49,697 nt of DNA from an uncultured Oscillospiraceae bacterium (GTDB lineage: Bacteria; Bacillota; Clostridia; Oscillospirales; Oscillospiraceae). Of this stretch, positions 22,472 through 32,773 are shown one piece after another. The notes beneath the pieces were generated by a model. That model was given only the letters and a program-made list of their open reading frames with translations, did no database searches and was not told the origin of the DNA. Each line of letters begins with the position of its first letter. The first letter of the stretch is position 1. A program made the position numbers and the translations under genes. The DNA lies in the NCBI GenBank assembly GCA_900764755.1, contig CAAFPE010000004.1, forward strand, positions 1 to 49,697, in the 5' to 3' direction.

Positions 22472-23719
22472 TCAATCCTCCCCGCTCCGCACCCCGGAGG
22501 GGGGAGGGGCGTGCCGCTCCCGGGCGGCATCCCGTGGCTCAGAGGCCATCCCGATGGCCCCCTGCCCGTATTTGGCCCGGATGGCGTCCGTGGTCCGGGC
22601 CAGCCGCTCCAGACGCGTCCGCTTTTCCTCCTCACCGCTGCTGAACAGCGTCTGCTGAACGGCAGCCTCCTCCTCTGGAATGAGGGCGATGGCGGTGACC
22701 GTCAGGGCCCGCACCGGCCGCTCCATGGTCCAGCAGCCCTCCGCCAGCTCCATGGCCGCCCGGGCGATCTCACGCCCCAGGCAGGTGGGGATCTCCAGCC
22801 GCTTCTGGCGGCTCAGGTCCCGGAAGTCCGGATCCCGGATCTGGAGGGCCACTCCGGTGCACTTCATCCGGTGCCGCCTCAGACGGGCGGCCACCTGTCC
22901 GGCCAGCATCCCTACCCCGGCCTGGAACTCCTCCCGGCCCGTAAGGTTCCGGGCAAAGGTGTTCCCGCTGCCCACCGACTTGGGTGGGGTATACTGCCCT
23001 GCCGGGGCCACTGGGGCCCGGTCCAGACCGTTTGCGTAGTCGTGGAGCTGGGCTCCGTGCCGGCCCAGCAGGCGAAACAGACTCTCCCGGTCAAATCCCG
23101 CCAGCTCCCCAATGGTGCGGACGCCGAATTTTTTCATGGTCTCCGCCGCTGCCCGGCCCACATACAGCAGGTCCCCCACCGGCAGGGGCCAGACCAGCTG
23201 CCGGAAATTCTCCCGGGTGATGCAGGTGGTGGCATCCGGCTTTTTATAGTCGCTGCCCAGCTTGGCAAACACCTTGTTAAAGGAGACCCCTACCGAGATG
23301 GTCAGGCCTAACTCCTGGCGCATCCGGCGGCGGATCTCATCGGCCAGGGCCATGGGATCCCCCCCGAACAGGTGGAGGGTGCCGGACACATCCAGCCAGC
23401 TCTCGTCGATGCCGAAGGGCTCCACCAGGTCAGTGTAGTCCTGATACATCCGGTTGATCCGTCTGGAAAAATCCCGGTACACCCGGTGGTGGGCCGGAAG
23501 GAGCACTAGGCCGGGGCATTTCCTCTTGGCCTGCCAGATGGTCTCCGCCGTCTGGACCTGGAACCTCTTGGCCGGCTCATTTTTTGCCAGGATGATGCCG
23601 TGCCTGCTTTCCGGGTCCCCGCACACCGCCACCGGAAGATGGCGCAGCTCCGGGTGGTCCAGCAGTTCCACTGAGGCATAAAAGCTATTCAGATCACAGT
23701 GAAAAATGACCCGTTCCAT
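22472..23719 (-). CDS. dinB: Y-family DNA polymerase IV
   Basis: A 415-residue translesion polymerase. Seen are the palm start VIFHCDLNSFYASVE with the first catalytic Asp, EPFGIDESWLDVSG with the Asp-Glu pair, SVGVSFNKVFAKLGSDYKKP, the helix-hairpin-helix region (GRAAAETMKKFGVRTIGELA), and the little-finger part ending about residue 345. The tail beyond is variable and Arg/Pro-rich; no clear beta-clamp motif stands out. I use ATG 23719 behind GGGAG; 35 upstream codons are leader. It is transcribed away from the radical SAM gene, sharing a ~178-base promoter region. No obvious LexA box was seen. Confidence 0.93.
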   Translation of the reverse strand: MERVIFHCDLNSFYASVELLDHPELRHLPVAVCGDPESRHGIILAKNEPAKRFQVQTAETIWQAKRKCPGLVLLPAHHRVYRDFSRRINRMYQDYTDLVEPFGIDESWLDVSGTLHLFGGDPMALADEIRRRMRQELGLTISVGVSFNKVFAKLGSDYKKPDATTCITRENFRQLVWPLPVGDLLYVGRAAAETMKKFGVRTIGELAGFDRESLFRLLGRHGAQLHDYANGLDRAPVAPAGQYTPPKSVGSGNTFARNLTGREEFQAGVGMLAGQVAARLRRHRMKCTGVALQIRDPDFRDLSRQKRLEIPTCLGREIARAAMELAEGCWTMERPVRALTVTAIALIPEEEAAVQQTLFSSGEEEKRTRLERLARTTDAIRAKYGQGAIGMASEPRDAARERHAPPPSGVRSGED

Positions 23720-23782
23720 GGCGCTCCCCCTCTCCCGATCCCGGAACCCGTCCTCCGCGCTGAGCGGGCTCCCTTTGTCAAC

Positions 23783-23811
23783 ATTATACCTCCGTCCGTC
23801 CAAGAAGTCAA
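23783..23811 (-). promoter_or_regulatory. Promoter of dinB
   Basis: Minus strand TTGACT (23811-23806), 17-base spacer, TATAAT (23788-23783). Confidence 0.75.
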
Positions 23812-23829
23812 ACATCCGTTCCACTTTTA

Positions 23830-23858
23830 TTGACAGTCTCCGCCATCACTGATAGGAT
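23830..23858 (+). promoter_or_regulatory. Promoter of the radical SAM gene
   Basis: TTGACA (23830-23835), 17-base spacer, TAGGAT (23853-23858). Its -35 lies 18 bases from the divergent dinB -35, so one bound factor could affect both. Confidence 0.7.
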
Positions 23859-23897
23859 AGAGAATAGAGATCAGAATAGGAGCCGGGAGGGAGCGCT

Positions 23898-24788
23898 ATG
23901 AAATATATCCCCGCCAAGCACATCCTGGTTCGGAACAGGTCCACCGCCTGGTTCGGCACCGACCACACCATGAACCTGTACCGGGGCTGCTGCCACGGCT
24001 GCCTCTACTGCGACAGCCGCAGCGACTGCTACCGCATCCCAGACTTCGACCGGGTGACTGCCAAGGCGGACGCGCTGCGTCTGCTCCGGGACGAGCTGGC
24101 CCGGAAGATCCGCCCAGCCTTCATCGGCATGGGCTCCATGAGCGACCCCTATAATCCCTTTGAGGAAGGACTGCTCCTTACCCGCCACGCCCTGGAGCTC
24201 ATCGACGCCTATAACTGCGGTGTGGCCGCCGCCACCAAGAGTGACCTGATTCTGCGGGACGCCGACCTGTACCGCTCCATCCAAACTCACTCCCCCGTCA
24301 TCTGCAAGGTCACCGTCACCACGGCAGACGAAGACCTGGCCTTCAAGGTGGAGCCCCGCGCTCCCTCCCCGGCCCGGCGTCTGAAGGCGGTGGAGGGCCT
24401 GGCCCGGGCGGGGATTTTCTGTGGAGTGCTGCTGATGCCTGTGCTCCCCTTTCTGGAGGACCGGCCGGAACAGGTGCTGGAAGTGGTGGACCGGGCAGCA
24501 GACGCAGGGGCCCGGTTCGTCTATCCCGGCTTCGGGGTGACCATGCGCCAGGGGCAGCGTGAGCATTTCCTTCGGCAGCTGGACCTGGCCTTTCCTGACA
24601 AAGACCTCTCCCGGCAGTACCTGGTCCGGTACGGGAACCGGTACCAATGCCCCAGTCCCTGGGCGCGCCAGCTGTGGGAGGTCTTTGCCCGCCGCTGTCA
24701 GGACCGGGGCCTGCTGTACCGGATGCCCCATATCGTCTCCGCCGCCACCCGGGGCTACGGGGACCGCCAGCTGAGTTTCTTCTCTTAA
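23898..24788 (+). CDS. SPL-like radical SAM protein
   Basis: A 296-residue radical SAM enzyme whose cluster motif is MNLYRGCCHGCLYCDSRSD, that is CX3CX2C, followed by MGSMSDPYNPFEE and ATKSDLILRD. This pattern belongs to the SplB/Rv2578c-like group, relatives of spore photoproduct lyase, rather than the main radical SAM families. True photoproduct lyase has an extra conserved Cys near its C-terminus; here the C-terminal part has no obvious equivalent, so DNA repair is only suggested by the divergent dinB neighbour. ATG follows GGGAGGGAG. Confidence 0.85.
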   Translation: MKYIPAKHILVRNRSTAWFGTDHTMNLYRGCCHGCLYCDSRSDCYRIPDFDRVTAKADALRLLRDELARKIRPAFIGMGSMSDPYNPFEEGLLLTRHALELIDAYNCGVAAATKSDLILRDADLYRSIQTHSPVICKVTVTTADEDLAFKVEPRAPSPARRLKAVEGLARAGIFCGVLLMPVLPFLEDRPEQVLEVVDRAADAGARFVYPGFGVTMRQGQREHFLRQLDLAFPDKDLSRQYLVRYGNRYQCPSPWARQLWEVFARRCQDRGLLYRMPHIVSAATRGYGDRQLSFFS

Positions 24789-24814
24789 AACAGTACGACC
24801 GCCGCCGGTTTCTC

Positions 24815-24843
24815 TTTACGGCACCGGTCAGGCATGGTATGAT
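24815..24843 (+). promoter_or_regulatory. Promoter of the rRNA methyltransferase gene
   Basis: TTTACG (24815-24820), 17-base spacer, TATGAT (24838-24843), 88 bases before the start codon. Confidence 0.6.
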
Positions 24844-24930
24844 AGAGGTCACGAACACACGCAGGCAGCGGCTGTCCCCACCTGCCCCGCCTGTGGCGGA
24901 TGGGGGGAACCGCCCAGGGAGGCGCAGACA

Positions 24931-26322
<1,392 letters not shown>

Positions 26323-26362
26323 CTTTTCACAAAAGACACCTGCATTTCTCCCTTGTTACGGG

Positions 26363-26391
26363 TTGCCAGCCGCAGGATTTTGGGATACAAT
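26363..26391 (+). promoter_or_regulatory. Promoter of the PgeF-like gene
   Basis: TTGCCA (26363-26368), 17-base spacer, TACAAT (26386-26391), 56 bases before the start at 26447. Confidence 0.65.
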
Positions 26392-26446
26392 AAAATATCA
26401 CCACATCACTACAATCACACCAATCTGGTGCAAGGGAGGGACGTCC

Positions 26447-27259
26447 ATGGAGATCACGCGGTATGAGCGCCATGGCGTCCTTTTTGATTCCTGCGCCGCC
26501 ATGGAAGAAGTCGGTTTTCCCAACGGATTTTCTACACGGGTGGGGGGCGTCTCCCCCCCGCCGTGGGACTCGCTGAATCTGGGGGCCTCCTGTGGTGACC
26601 AGCCGGAGCGGGTGGCGGAGAATTTCCGCCGCTTCTGCGGCGCTGTGGGGACAGACGCGGACTCTCTGGTGAAAAATCATCAGGTCCACGGAGATCTGGT
26701 CCGCCCGGTCACCCGGGCCGACGTGCTCCCCTCCCCGGGCGCGCCCGGTACAGTGGAGGCCGACGGCCTGGTCACCCGGACCCCCGGCCTTTGCCTGACT
26801 GTCTTTTCCGCTGACTGCATCCCGGTACTGCTGTGCGACCCCAGACAAAGGGTGGCCGCAGCAGTCCATGCCGGCTGGCGGGGCACTGCCCTGGGCATCG
26901 CGGCCCGGGCTGCGGAATCCATGATCCGGGACTTTGGCTGCCGTCCGGGCGATCTGATGGCCGCCATCGGTCCGGGCATCTCCCTGTGCTGCTTTGAGAC
27001 CCACGGGGATGTCCCCGCCGGCCTGCGGGCCGGTCTGGGGGACGCTGCGTCGGCATTCATTCATCCAGTCCCCGGCACGGACCAATACCATGTAGACCTG
27101 AAGGGCGCCAACCGCCGCTGGCTGCTCCAGGCGGGCCTGTCTCCCGACCGCGTAGCGGTCTGCCCCGACTGCACCGCCTGCGACAGCACCTCCTTCTGGT
27201 CCCACCGCCGGCTGGGCACCCGCCGGGGCAGCCTGGCCTCTGTGATCCAGATCCGCTGA
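26447..27259 (+). CDS. pgeF: Polyphenol oxidase/laccase-domain protein (YfiH/PgeF family)
   Basis: About 270 residues of the DUF152/Cu-oxidase_4 family. It contains NGFSTRVGGVSPPPWDSLNL, VHGDLV with the first metal His, SADCIPVLLCD with the metal Cys, HAGWRGTALGI with the second His, and AIGPGISLCCFE. These enzymes act as purine nucleoside phosphorylases/adenosine deaminases or as editors of peptidoglycan precursors. ATG 26447 follows AAGGGAGGG; the longer frame from 26216 overlaps the rRNA methyltransferase gene in another phase. The next gene begins seven bases after its stop. Confidence 0.88.
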   Translation: MEITRYERHGVLFDSCAAMEEVGFPNGFSTRVGGVSPPPWDSLNLGASCGDQPERVAENFRRFCGAVGTDADSLVKNHQVHGDLVRPVTRADVLPSPGAPGTVEADGLVTRTPGLCLTVFSADCIPVLLCDPRQRVAAAVHAGWRGTALGIAARAAESMIRDFGCRPGDLMAAIGPGISLCCFETHGDVPAGLRAGLGDAASAFIHPVPGTDQYHVDLKGANRRWLLQAGLSPDRVAVCPDCTACDSTSFWSHRRLGTRRGSLASVIQIR

Positions 27260-27266
27260 GGTGCCC

Positions 27267-28778
27267 ATGAGACGACGAATTTTCACTCTCTTTCTTGCCT
27301 GTATTTTTCTGCTGACCGCCTGTGGCTCCGGAGGCAGCTCCGCCTCCTCGTCCGCCTCCTCTCCCCCGCCGGAGGACCACTCCAGCGGCGTTTCCCCCGC
27401 CCCGGAGGCACCGGCCGCCCCCCTCACCCTGGCCGCCTATCCTGCCGTCAGCTTTCACCCGCTCCTCTCCGGGAACAAGGCCAATCTCACGCTGGCCCCT
27501 CTGATGTACGAGGGGCTCTTCTCTGTGGACAGCCAGTTCCAGGCCGTCCCCCTGCTGTGTGCAGGCTATACAGTCAGCGAGGACCGGCTCACCTGGACCT
27601 TCACACTCCGGTCCGGAGTGACCTTCTCCGACGGCACTCCCCTCACAGGGGAGACGGCGGCCCAGGCCCTCCAGACGGCGCTGGACCCCGCCTCCCGGTA
27701 CGCCGGCCGTCTGTCCTGCGTCCAGTCCATCCGGGGCAGTGAGGGCAAGTTGATCCTCACCCTCAGTCAGCCCAACAGCTCTCTGCCCCTTCTGCTGGAC
27801 ATCCCCCTTGCCCTGGGAAGCGGAGCACGTCCACTGGGCACCGGCCCCTATCTGCTCACTGACAGCGGCGGAAGCCTCAGCCTCACCGCCCGCTCCGACT
27901 GGTGGCAGGGCCCCGGCTCCCTCCCAGTCCAGGAGATCCGCTTGGCCTCGCTCACCAAGCCGGACGAGCTGGTCTCCGCCTTCAACTCCGGAGAGGTAAG
28001 CCTGATCGACGTGGACCTGACTGGGAACAGCGAACTGGGCTCCTCCGGCAGCTATCAGGTCTGGGATTATCCCTCCACCGATCTGCTCTATCTGGGCTTT
28101 AACACTTCACAGGGGCTGTGCCAGGATCCGGAGATCCGCCGTGCCGTGGCACGGGCCATCGACCGGGACACTCTTTCTGAGACTATCTTCGCCCGGCACA
28201 CGGCGGCGGCGGCCATCCCGGTCCATCCTGTCTCCCCCCTCTACAATGGGGAGCTGGCCAAGCGGCTGTCCTACGACCCGTCCATCCTCACCGGCCTGGA
28301 ACTGAAGGGGCGCGCCCTGACGCTGCTGGTGAACATTGAAAACACAGCCAAAAGCGCGGCTGCCAACGAGATCGCCCGGCAGCTTCAGGAGGCCGGGCTC
28401 CGAGTCACGGTGGAGCGCCTCCCCTGGGAGGAATACACTGCCTCCCTGGCCGCCCGGGACTTTGATCTGTATCTGGGGGAGGTCTACCTCACCCCGGACT
28501 TCGACCTCTCTGCCCTCATCGCCCCCGGCGGCACACTGAACTATGGCGGCTGGGAGGATGGCGTCATCTCCGGCCTGCTCTCCGCCTTCCGTACCGCGGA
28601 GGGCGAACTGCGGCAGTCCGCCGCTGCCTCTCTGTACCGCTATCTCTGCCAACAGGCGCCCATTGCGCCCATCTGCTTCAAAAACGGCTCGGTCCTCACC
28701 CAGTACGGGCGGCTGGACCAGCTGAACCCGACCCAGTACAACGTCTTTTATGACCTGTCCCAGTGGACAGTTCCATAA
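27267..28778 (+). CDS. Oligopeptide-type ABC transporter substrate-binding lipoprotein
   Basis: About 503 residues. A lipoprotein signal peptide ends in LLTACGSG (lipid-attached Cys near residue 18), then a Ser/Pro-rich linker of ~40 residues, then the SBP family 5 fold (LTLAPLMYEGLFSV, LTWTFTLRSGVTFSDGTPLT, LYLGFNTSQG, IRRAVARAIDRDTL). Such proteins deliver peptides or nickel to an ABC importer; no permease genes are adjacent, so it may serve a distant system. It is almost joined to the PgeF-like gene (7 bases). I use ATG 27267 over GTG 27261 because GTG lies within the ribosome binding site. Confidence 0.88.
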   Translation: MRRRIFTLFLACIFLLTACGSGGSSASSSASSPPPEDHSSGVSPAPEAPAAPLTLAAYPAVSFHPLLSGNKANLTLAPLMYEGLFSVDSQFQAVPLLCAGYTVSEDRLTWTFTLRSGVTFSDGTPLTGETAAQALQTALDPASRYAGRLSCVQSIRGSEGKLILTLSQPNSSLPLLLDIPLALGSGARPLGTGPYLLTDSGGSLSLTARSDWWQGPGSLPVQEIRLASLTKPDELVSAFNSGEVSLIDVDLTGNSELGSSGSYQVWDYPSTDLLYLGFNTSQGLCQDPEIRRAVARAIDRDTLSETIFARHTAAAAIPVHPVSPLYNGELAKRLSYDPSILTGLELKGRALTLLVNIENTAKSAAANEIARQLQEAGLRVTVERLPWEEYTASLAARDFDLYLGEVYLTPDFDLSALIAPGGTLNYGGWEDGVISGLLSAFRTAEGELRQSAAASLYRYLCQQAPIAPICFKNGSVLTQYGRLDQLNPTQYNVFYDLSQWTVP

Positions 28779-28898
28779 GAACAGATCCCGGCCGTCTTGT
28801 CCTGTTCCGCCCTGCGGGGCAGAGCGGATTTTCTGTGCCGCTCCCAGTCTCCGCAGTACGCGTCCGGGAATCAACAGAAAAAACGTGGAGGAATGGTT

Positions 28899-31800
28899 AT
28901 GAGCGTTTTTCGATGCTACTCAGAAAAGAAGCCTGGCTTTGACGTAGAGGCCCAGGGCCTGTGCCGTCAGCTGCGGGAGCAGCTGGGGGTGGAGTCCCTG
29001 GAGTCTGTCCGGATCCTGAACCGCTATGACGCGGACCACATCGATCCCGCGGTCTATCAGGCGGCCAAAACGGTGGTGTTTTCCGAGCCCCAGGTGGACA
29101 ACATTTGGGACGAGACCTACCCCGCTCCCGACACAGTCCACAGCGTCCTGGCGGTGGAGGCCCTCCCCGGCCAGTTTGACCAGCGGGCCGACTCCTGCGC
29201 CCAGTGCATCCAGCTTCAGTCCGGTGTGGACCGCCCCCTCATCGCCTACGCCAAGGTCTACCTTCTGGGCGGCCAGCTGTCCCAGAGCGAACTGGAGAAG
29301 ATCCGCAAGTACCTTATCAACCCGGTGGAGAGCCGCGAGGCCTCTGTGGACAAGCCCGCCACCCTGGTCCGGGAGCACGCCGCCCCCGACCGCGTGGCTG
29401 TGGTAGAGGGCTTCACCGCCCTGGACGAGGACGGGCTGTCCAAACTCCTGGCCGAATTGGGCCTTGCCATGGATCTGGACGACCTGAAATTCCTCCAAAC
29501 CTATTTCCGGGATGAGGAGAAGCGGGACCCCACCATCACCGAGGTGCGGGTGGTAGACACCTACTGGTCCGACCACTGCCGCCATACCACCTTCTCCACC
29601 CATCTGGACACGGTGGACATCGATGATCCCGCAGTCAAGGCCGCCTATCAGCGGTATCTGGACGCCCGGGTGGAGGTCTATGGGGAGGAGAAAGCCGCCA
29701 AGCGGCCCCAGACCCTGATGGACATCGCCACCATCGGCACCAAGACGCTGAAAAAGCGCGGCCTGCTCCCCGAGCTGGACGAGAGCGAGGAGATCAACGC
29801 CTGCTCCATCAAGGTGCCCGCCGTGGTGGACGGCAAGGAGCAGGACTGGCTGCTCATGTTCAAGAACGAGACCCACAACCACCCCACCGAGATCGAGCCC
29901 TTCGGCGGCGCCGCCACCTGCATCGGCGGCTGCATCCGGGATCCCCTCTCCGGCCGCGTGTATGTCCACCAGGCTATGCGCTTCACCGGCGGCGGCGACC
30001 CCCGGGTACCCTTTGACCAGACCCTGGAGGGCAAGCTGCCCCAGCGGAAGCTGGCCCAGACCGCGGCGGCTGGCTACTCCTCCTATGGCAACCAGATCGG
30101 TCTTGCCACCGGCCATGTGGCCGAGGTGTACCACGAGGGCTACATCGCCAAGCGCCTGGAGTGCGGCGCTGTGGTTGGCGCGGCCCCTGCGGAGAACGTC
30201 CGCCGGGAGCGCCCCGCCCCCGGGGATGTGGTCATCCTGCTGGGCGGCCGCACCGGCCGGGACGGCATCGGCGGTGCCACCGGCTCCTCCAAGAGCCACA
30301 ACAAGAAGTCCCTGACCACCATGGCCTCCGAGGTCCAGAAGGGCAACGCCCCCGAGGAGCGGAAGATCCAGCGCCTGTTCCGGAACGGGGAGATCACCCG
30401 CCTCATCAAGCGGTGCAACGACTTCGGCGCCGGCGGTGTATCCGTGGCCATCGGCGAGCTGGCCGACGGCCTGGAGATCCAGCTGGATGCGGTGCGCAAG
30501 AAGTACGAGGGCCTGGATGGCACCGAGCTGGCCATCTCCGAGAGCCAGGAGCGCATGGCCGTGGTCGTCGCCCCGGAGGACGCTGCCAAGTTCATCGCCG
30601 CCGCTGAGGCGGAGAACCTGGAGGCCTATCAGGTGGCCATGGTCACCGAGAGCCCCCGGATGGTCATGCACTGGAAGGGTCAGACCGTGGCCGACCTCTC
30701 CCGTGAATTTTTGAATACCAACGGCGCGGTAAAGCACGCCGGTGTCTCAGTCTTTAAGGACAAGGGGACAACCGCTCAGGCCCCCGCCTCCCTGCGTGAG
30801 ATGGCCTCCAGCCTGAAGAGTGCCAGCCGCCGGGGCCTCACCGAGCGTTTTGACGGCTCCATCGGGGCGGGCAGCGTCCTGATGCCCTTCGGCGGAAAGA
30901 CCCAGCGCACCCCCGCCCAGGCCATGGCCGCCCTGTTCCCCGTCCTGCCCGGCCAGGAGACCGATCAGGCCAGCCTTATGTCCTGGGGCTGCGATCCGGA
31001 GGCTCTGTCCGCCAACCCCTACCAGGGGGCCCACGACGCCGTCTATACCTCTGTGGCCAAAATTGTGGCTGCCGGCGCTGATTACAAGAAGGCCTATCTG
31101 ACCCTTCAGGAGTTCTTTGAGAAGCTGCGGGACGAACCCCAGCGCTGGGGCAAGCCCTTCTCCGCCCTGCTGGGCGCTCTGGATGCCCAGCTGGAGTTGG
31201 GGGCAGCCGCCATCGGCGGCAAGGACTCCATGTCCGGCTCCTTCCTGGACAAGGATGTGCCCCCCACTCTGATTTCCTTCGCCATCGCCCCTGTGAAGGC
31301 AGGAGAGGTCCTCTCCCCCGAATTCAAGGCGGCGGGCCATTCCGTTTACCTCTTCAGCTCCAACGATGTGGACGCCTGCAAGTCCTCCTGGGAGCAGTTC
31401 CATGCTCTGTGTCAGGCCGGAAAGGTGAAGGCCGCCTGGGCCGTGGAGAACAGCCTGGCCGAGGCCGTGATGAAGATGTCCTTCGGCAACCAGATCGGCT
31501 TCCAGGCCGGTATGGAGGACGTCAGCTGGTATCTTCCCCACGTGGGCGGTATCGTAGCTGAGCTTACTGAGGACGTCAATCTGCCCCACGCCCGCCGTAT
31601 CGGTGAGACCACCGAGGTCCCCATGGTCGCCCTGCCTGGCGAGGCCGTTTCCATCGACGAGCTGCTGACCCTGAACGACGCCGTTCTGGAACCTGTCTAT
31701 CCCACCAAGGCCGGCACCACCGAGACCGTCGCCCCCATCTCCTGGGACAAGCGCTCCATCGCCGTCTGCAAGCACAAGGCGGCCCATCCCAAGGCAGTCA

Positions 31801-32582
31801 TCCCCGTATTCCCCGGTACCAACTGTGAGTATGACACTGCCCGGGCCTGCATCCGGGCTGGTATTGATCCGGAGATCGTGGTGGTGCGCAACCTGACCAC
31901 CGATTTCCTCACACAGTCCGCCCAGGCTCTGGAGCAGGCCATCCGCTCCGCCCAGATGGTGGTCATCCCCGGCGGCTTCTCCGGCGGCGACGAGCCCGAG
32001 GGCTCCGGCAAGTTCATCGCCTCCTTCCTCCGCTCCCCCGCCCTGGCGGACGCCATCATGGATCTGCTGAAGCACCGGGACGGCCTGATGCTGGGCATCT
32101 GCAACGGCTTCCAGGCTCTGGTGAAGCTGGGCCTGGTCCCCTACGGCGAGATCCGGGATATGGACGAGACCTGTCCCACCCTGACCTATAACCTCATCGG
32201 CCGCCACCAGTCCAGCTATGTGACCACCCGTGTGGCCAGTGTGAACTCTCCCTGGATGCTCAAGAGCCAGGTGGGCGACCTGCACACCATCCCCATCTCC
32301 CACGGCGAGGGCCGCTTCGTGGCCCCCAAGGCCGCCCTGGAGTCCCTGATCGCCAACGGCCAGGTCGCCACCCAGTATGTGGATGCCGCCGGACAGCCCA
32401 CCATGGACATCGCCTTCAACCCCAACGGATCCATCGACGCTATTGAGGGTATCTTCTCCCCCGACGGCCGGGTAATGGGCAAGATGGGCCATCTGGAGCG
32501 CCGCGGCCAGTATGTAGGTGTCAACATCCCCGGCAGCAAGCACCAGCCTCTCTTCGAATCCGGCGCTGAGTATTTCAAATGA
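28899..32582 (+). CDS. purL: Phosphoribosylformylglycinamidine synthase, single-chain
   Basis: A 1227-residue enzyme of de novo purine synthesis that turns FGAR, ATP and glutamine into FGAM. In order: a PurS-like N-terminal region, the duplicated AIR-synthase-like ATPase core (DTYWSDHCRHTTF, KNETHNHPTEIEPFGGAATC, GGKDSMSGSF), and a C-terminal class I glutaminase (FPGTNCEYDTARA, IPGGFSGGDE, LGICNGFQ with nucleophile Cys1068, then SHGEGRFV). This fused form is typical of many Clostridia and Proteobacteria, unlike the split PurSQL of Bacillus. ATG 28899 is seven bases after GGAGG. A strong terminator follows. Confidence 0.97.
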   Translation: MSVFRCYSEKKPGFDVEAQGLCRQLREQLGVESLESVRILNRYDADHIDPAVYQAAKTVVFSEPQVDNIWDETYPAPDTVHSVLAVEALPGQFDQRADSCAQCIQLQSGVDRPLIAYAKVYLLGGQLSQSELEKIRKYLINPVESREASVDKPATLVREHAAPDRVAVVEGFTALDEDGLSKLLAELGLAMDLDDLKFLQTYFRDEEKRDPTITEVRVVDTYWSDHCRHTTFSTHLDTVDIDDPAVKAAYQRYLDARVEVYGEEKAAKRPQTLMDIATIGTKTLKKRGLLPELDESEEINACSIKVPAVVDGKEQDWLLMFKNETHNHPTEIEPFGGAATCIGGCIRDPLSGRVYVHQAMRFTGGGDPRVPFDQTLEGKLPQRKLAQTAAAGYSSYGNQIGLATGHVAEVYHEGYIAKRLECGAVVGAAPAENVRRERPAPGDVVILLGGRTGRDGIGGATGSSKSHNKKSLTTMASEVQKGNAPEERKIQRLFRNGEITRLIKRCNDFGAGGVSVAIGELADGLEIQLDAVRKKYEGLDGTELAISESQERMAVVVAPEDAAKFIAAAEAENLEAYQVAMVTESPRMVMHWKGQTVADLSREFLNTNGAVKHAGVSVFKDKGTTAQAPASLREMASSLKSASRRGLTERFDGSIGAGSVLMPFGGKTQRTPAQAMAALFPVLPGQETDQASLMSWGCDPEALSANPYQGAHDAVYTSVAKIVAAGADYKKAYLTLQEFFEKLRDEPQRWGKPFSALLGALDAQLELGAAAIGGKDSMSGSFLDKDVPPTLISFAIAPVKAGEVLSPEFKAAGHSVYLFSSNDVDACKSSWEQFHALCQAGKVKAAWAVENSLAEAVMKMSFGNQIGFQAGMEDVSWYLPHVGGIVAELTEDVNLPHARRIGETTEVPMVALPGEAVSIDELLTLNDAVLEPVYPTKAGTTETVAPISWDKRSIAVCKHKAAHPKAVIPVFPGTNCEYDTARACIRAGIDPEIVVVRNLTTDFLTQSAQALEQAIRSAQMVVIPGGFSGGDEPEGSGKFIASFLRSPALADAIMDLLKHRDGLMLGICNGFQALVKLGLVPYGEIRDMDETCPTLTYNLIGRHQSSYVTTRVASVNSPWMLKSQVGDLHTIPISHGEGRFVAPKAALESLIANGQVATQYVDAAGQPTMDIAFNPNGSIDAIEGIFSPDGRVMGKMGHLERRGQYVGVNIPGSKHQPLFESGAEYFK

Positions 32583-32592
32583 TTCCTGCTGC

Positions 32593-32632
32593 CTGCCGCT
32601 CCCCGGTCCATGCCTGGGAGCGGCAGTTTTTT
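32593..32632 (+). terminator. Terminator of purL
   Basis: Perfect 11-pair stem CTGCCGCTCCC (32593-32603) with GGGAGCGGCAG (32615-32625), followed by a run of T. Confidence 0.9.
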
Positions 32633-32675
32633 CACCATCCGGCCGGTGATTGGGGAGAAAAATTTCCCCGCCCGC

Positions 32676-32704
32676 TATCCAATGGAGAAAAAACGTAGTA
32701 TAAT
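32676..32704 (+). promoter_or_regulatory. Probable promoter of the TIM-barrel gene
   Basis: A perfect TATAAT at 32699-32704, with a poor -35 candidate TATCCA 17 bases upstream. The start codon is at 32774. Confidence 0.5.
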
Positions 32705-32773
32705 AGATGTGCTGGATCCGCCGGCAGAGACCGGCGACCTTCATGTTCAACGCCCAAAGGAGGGATCCATACC

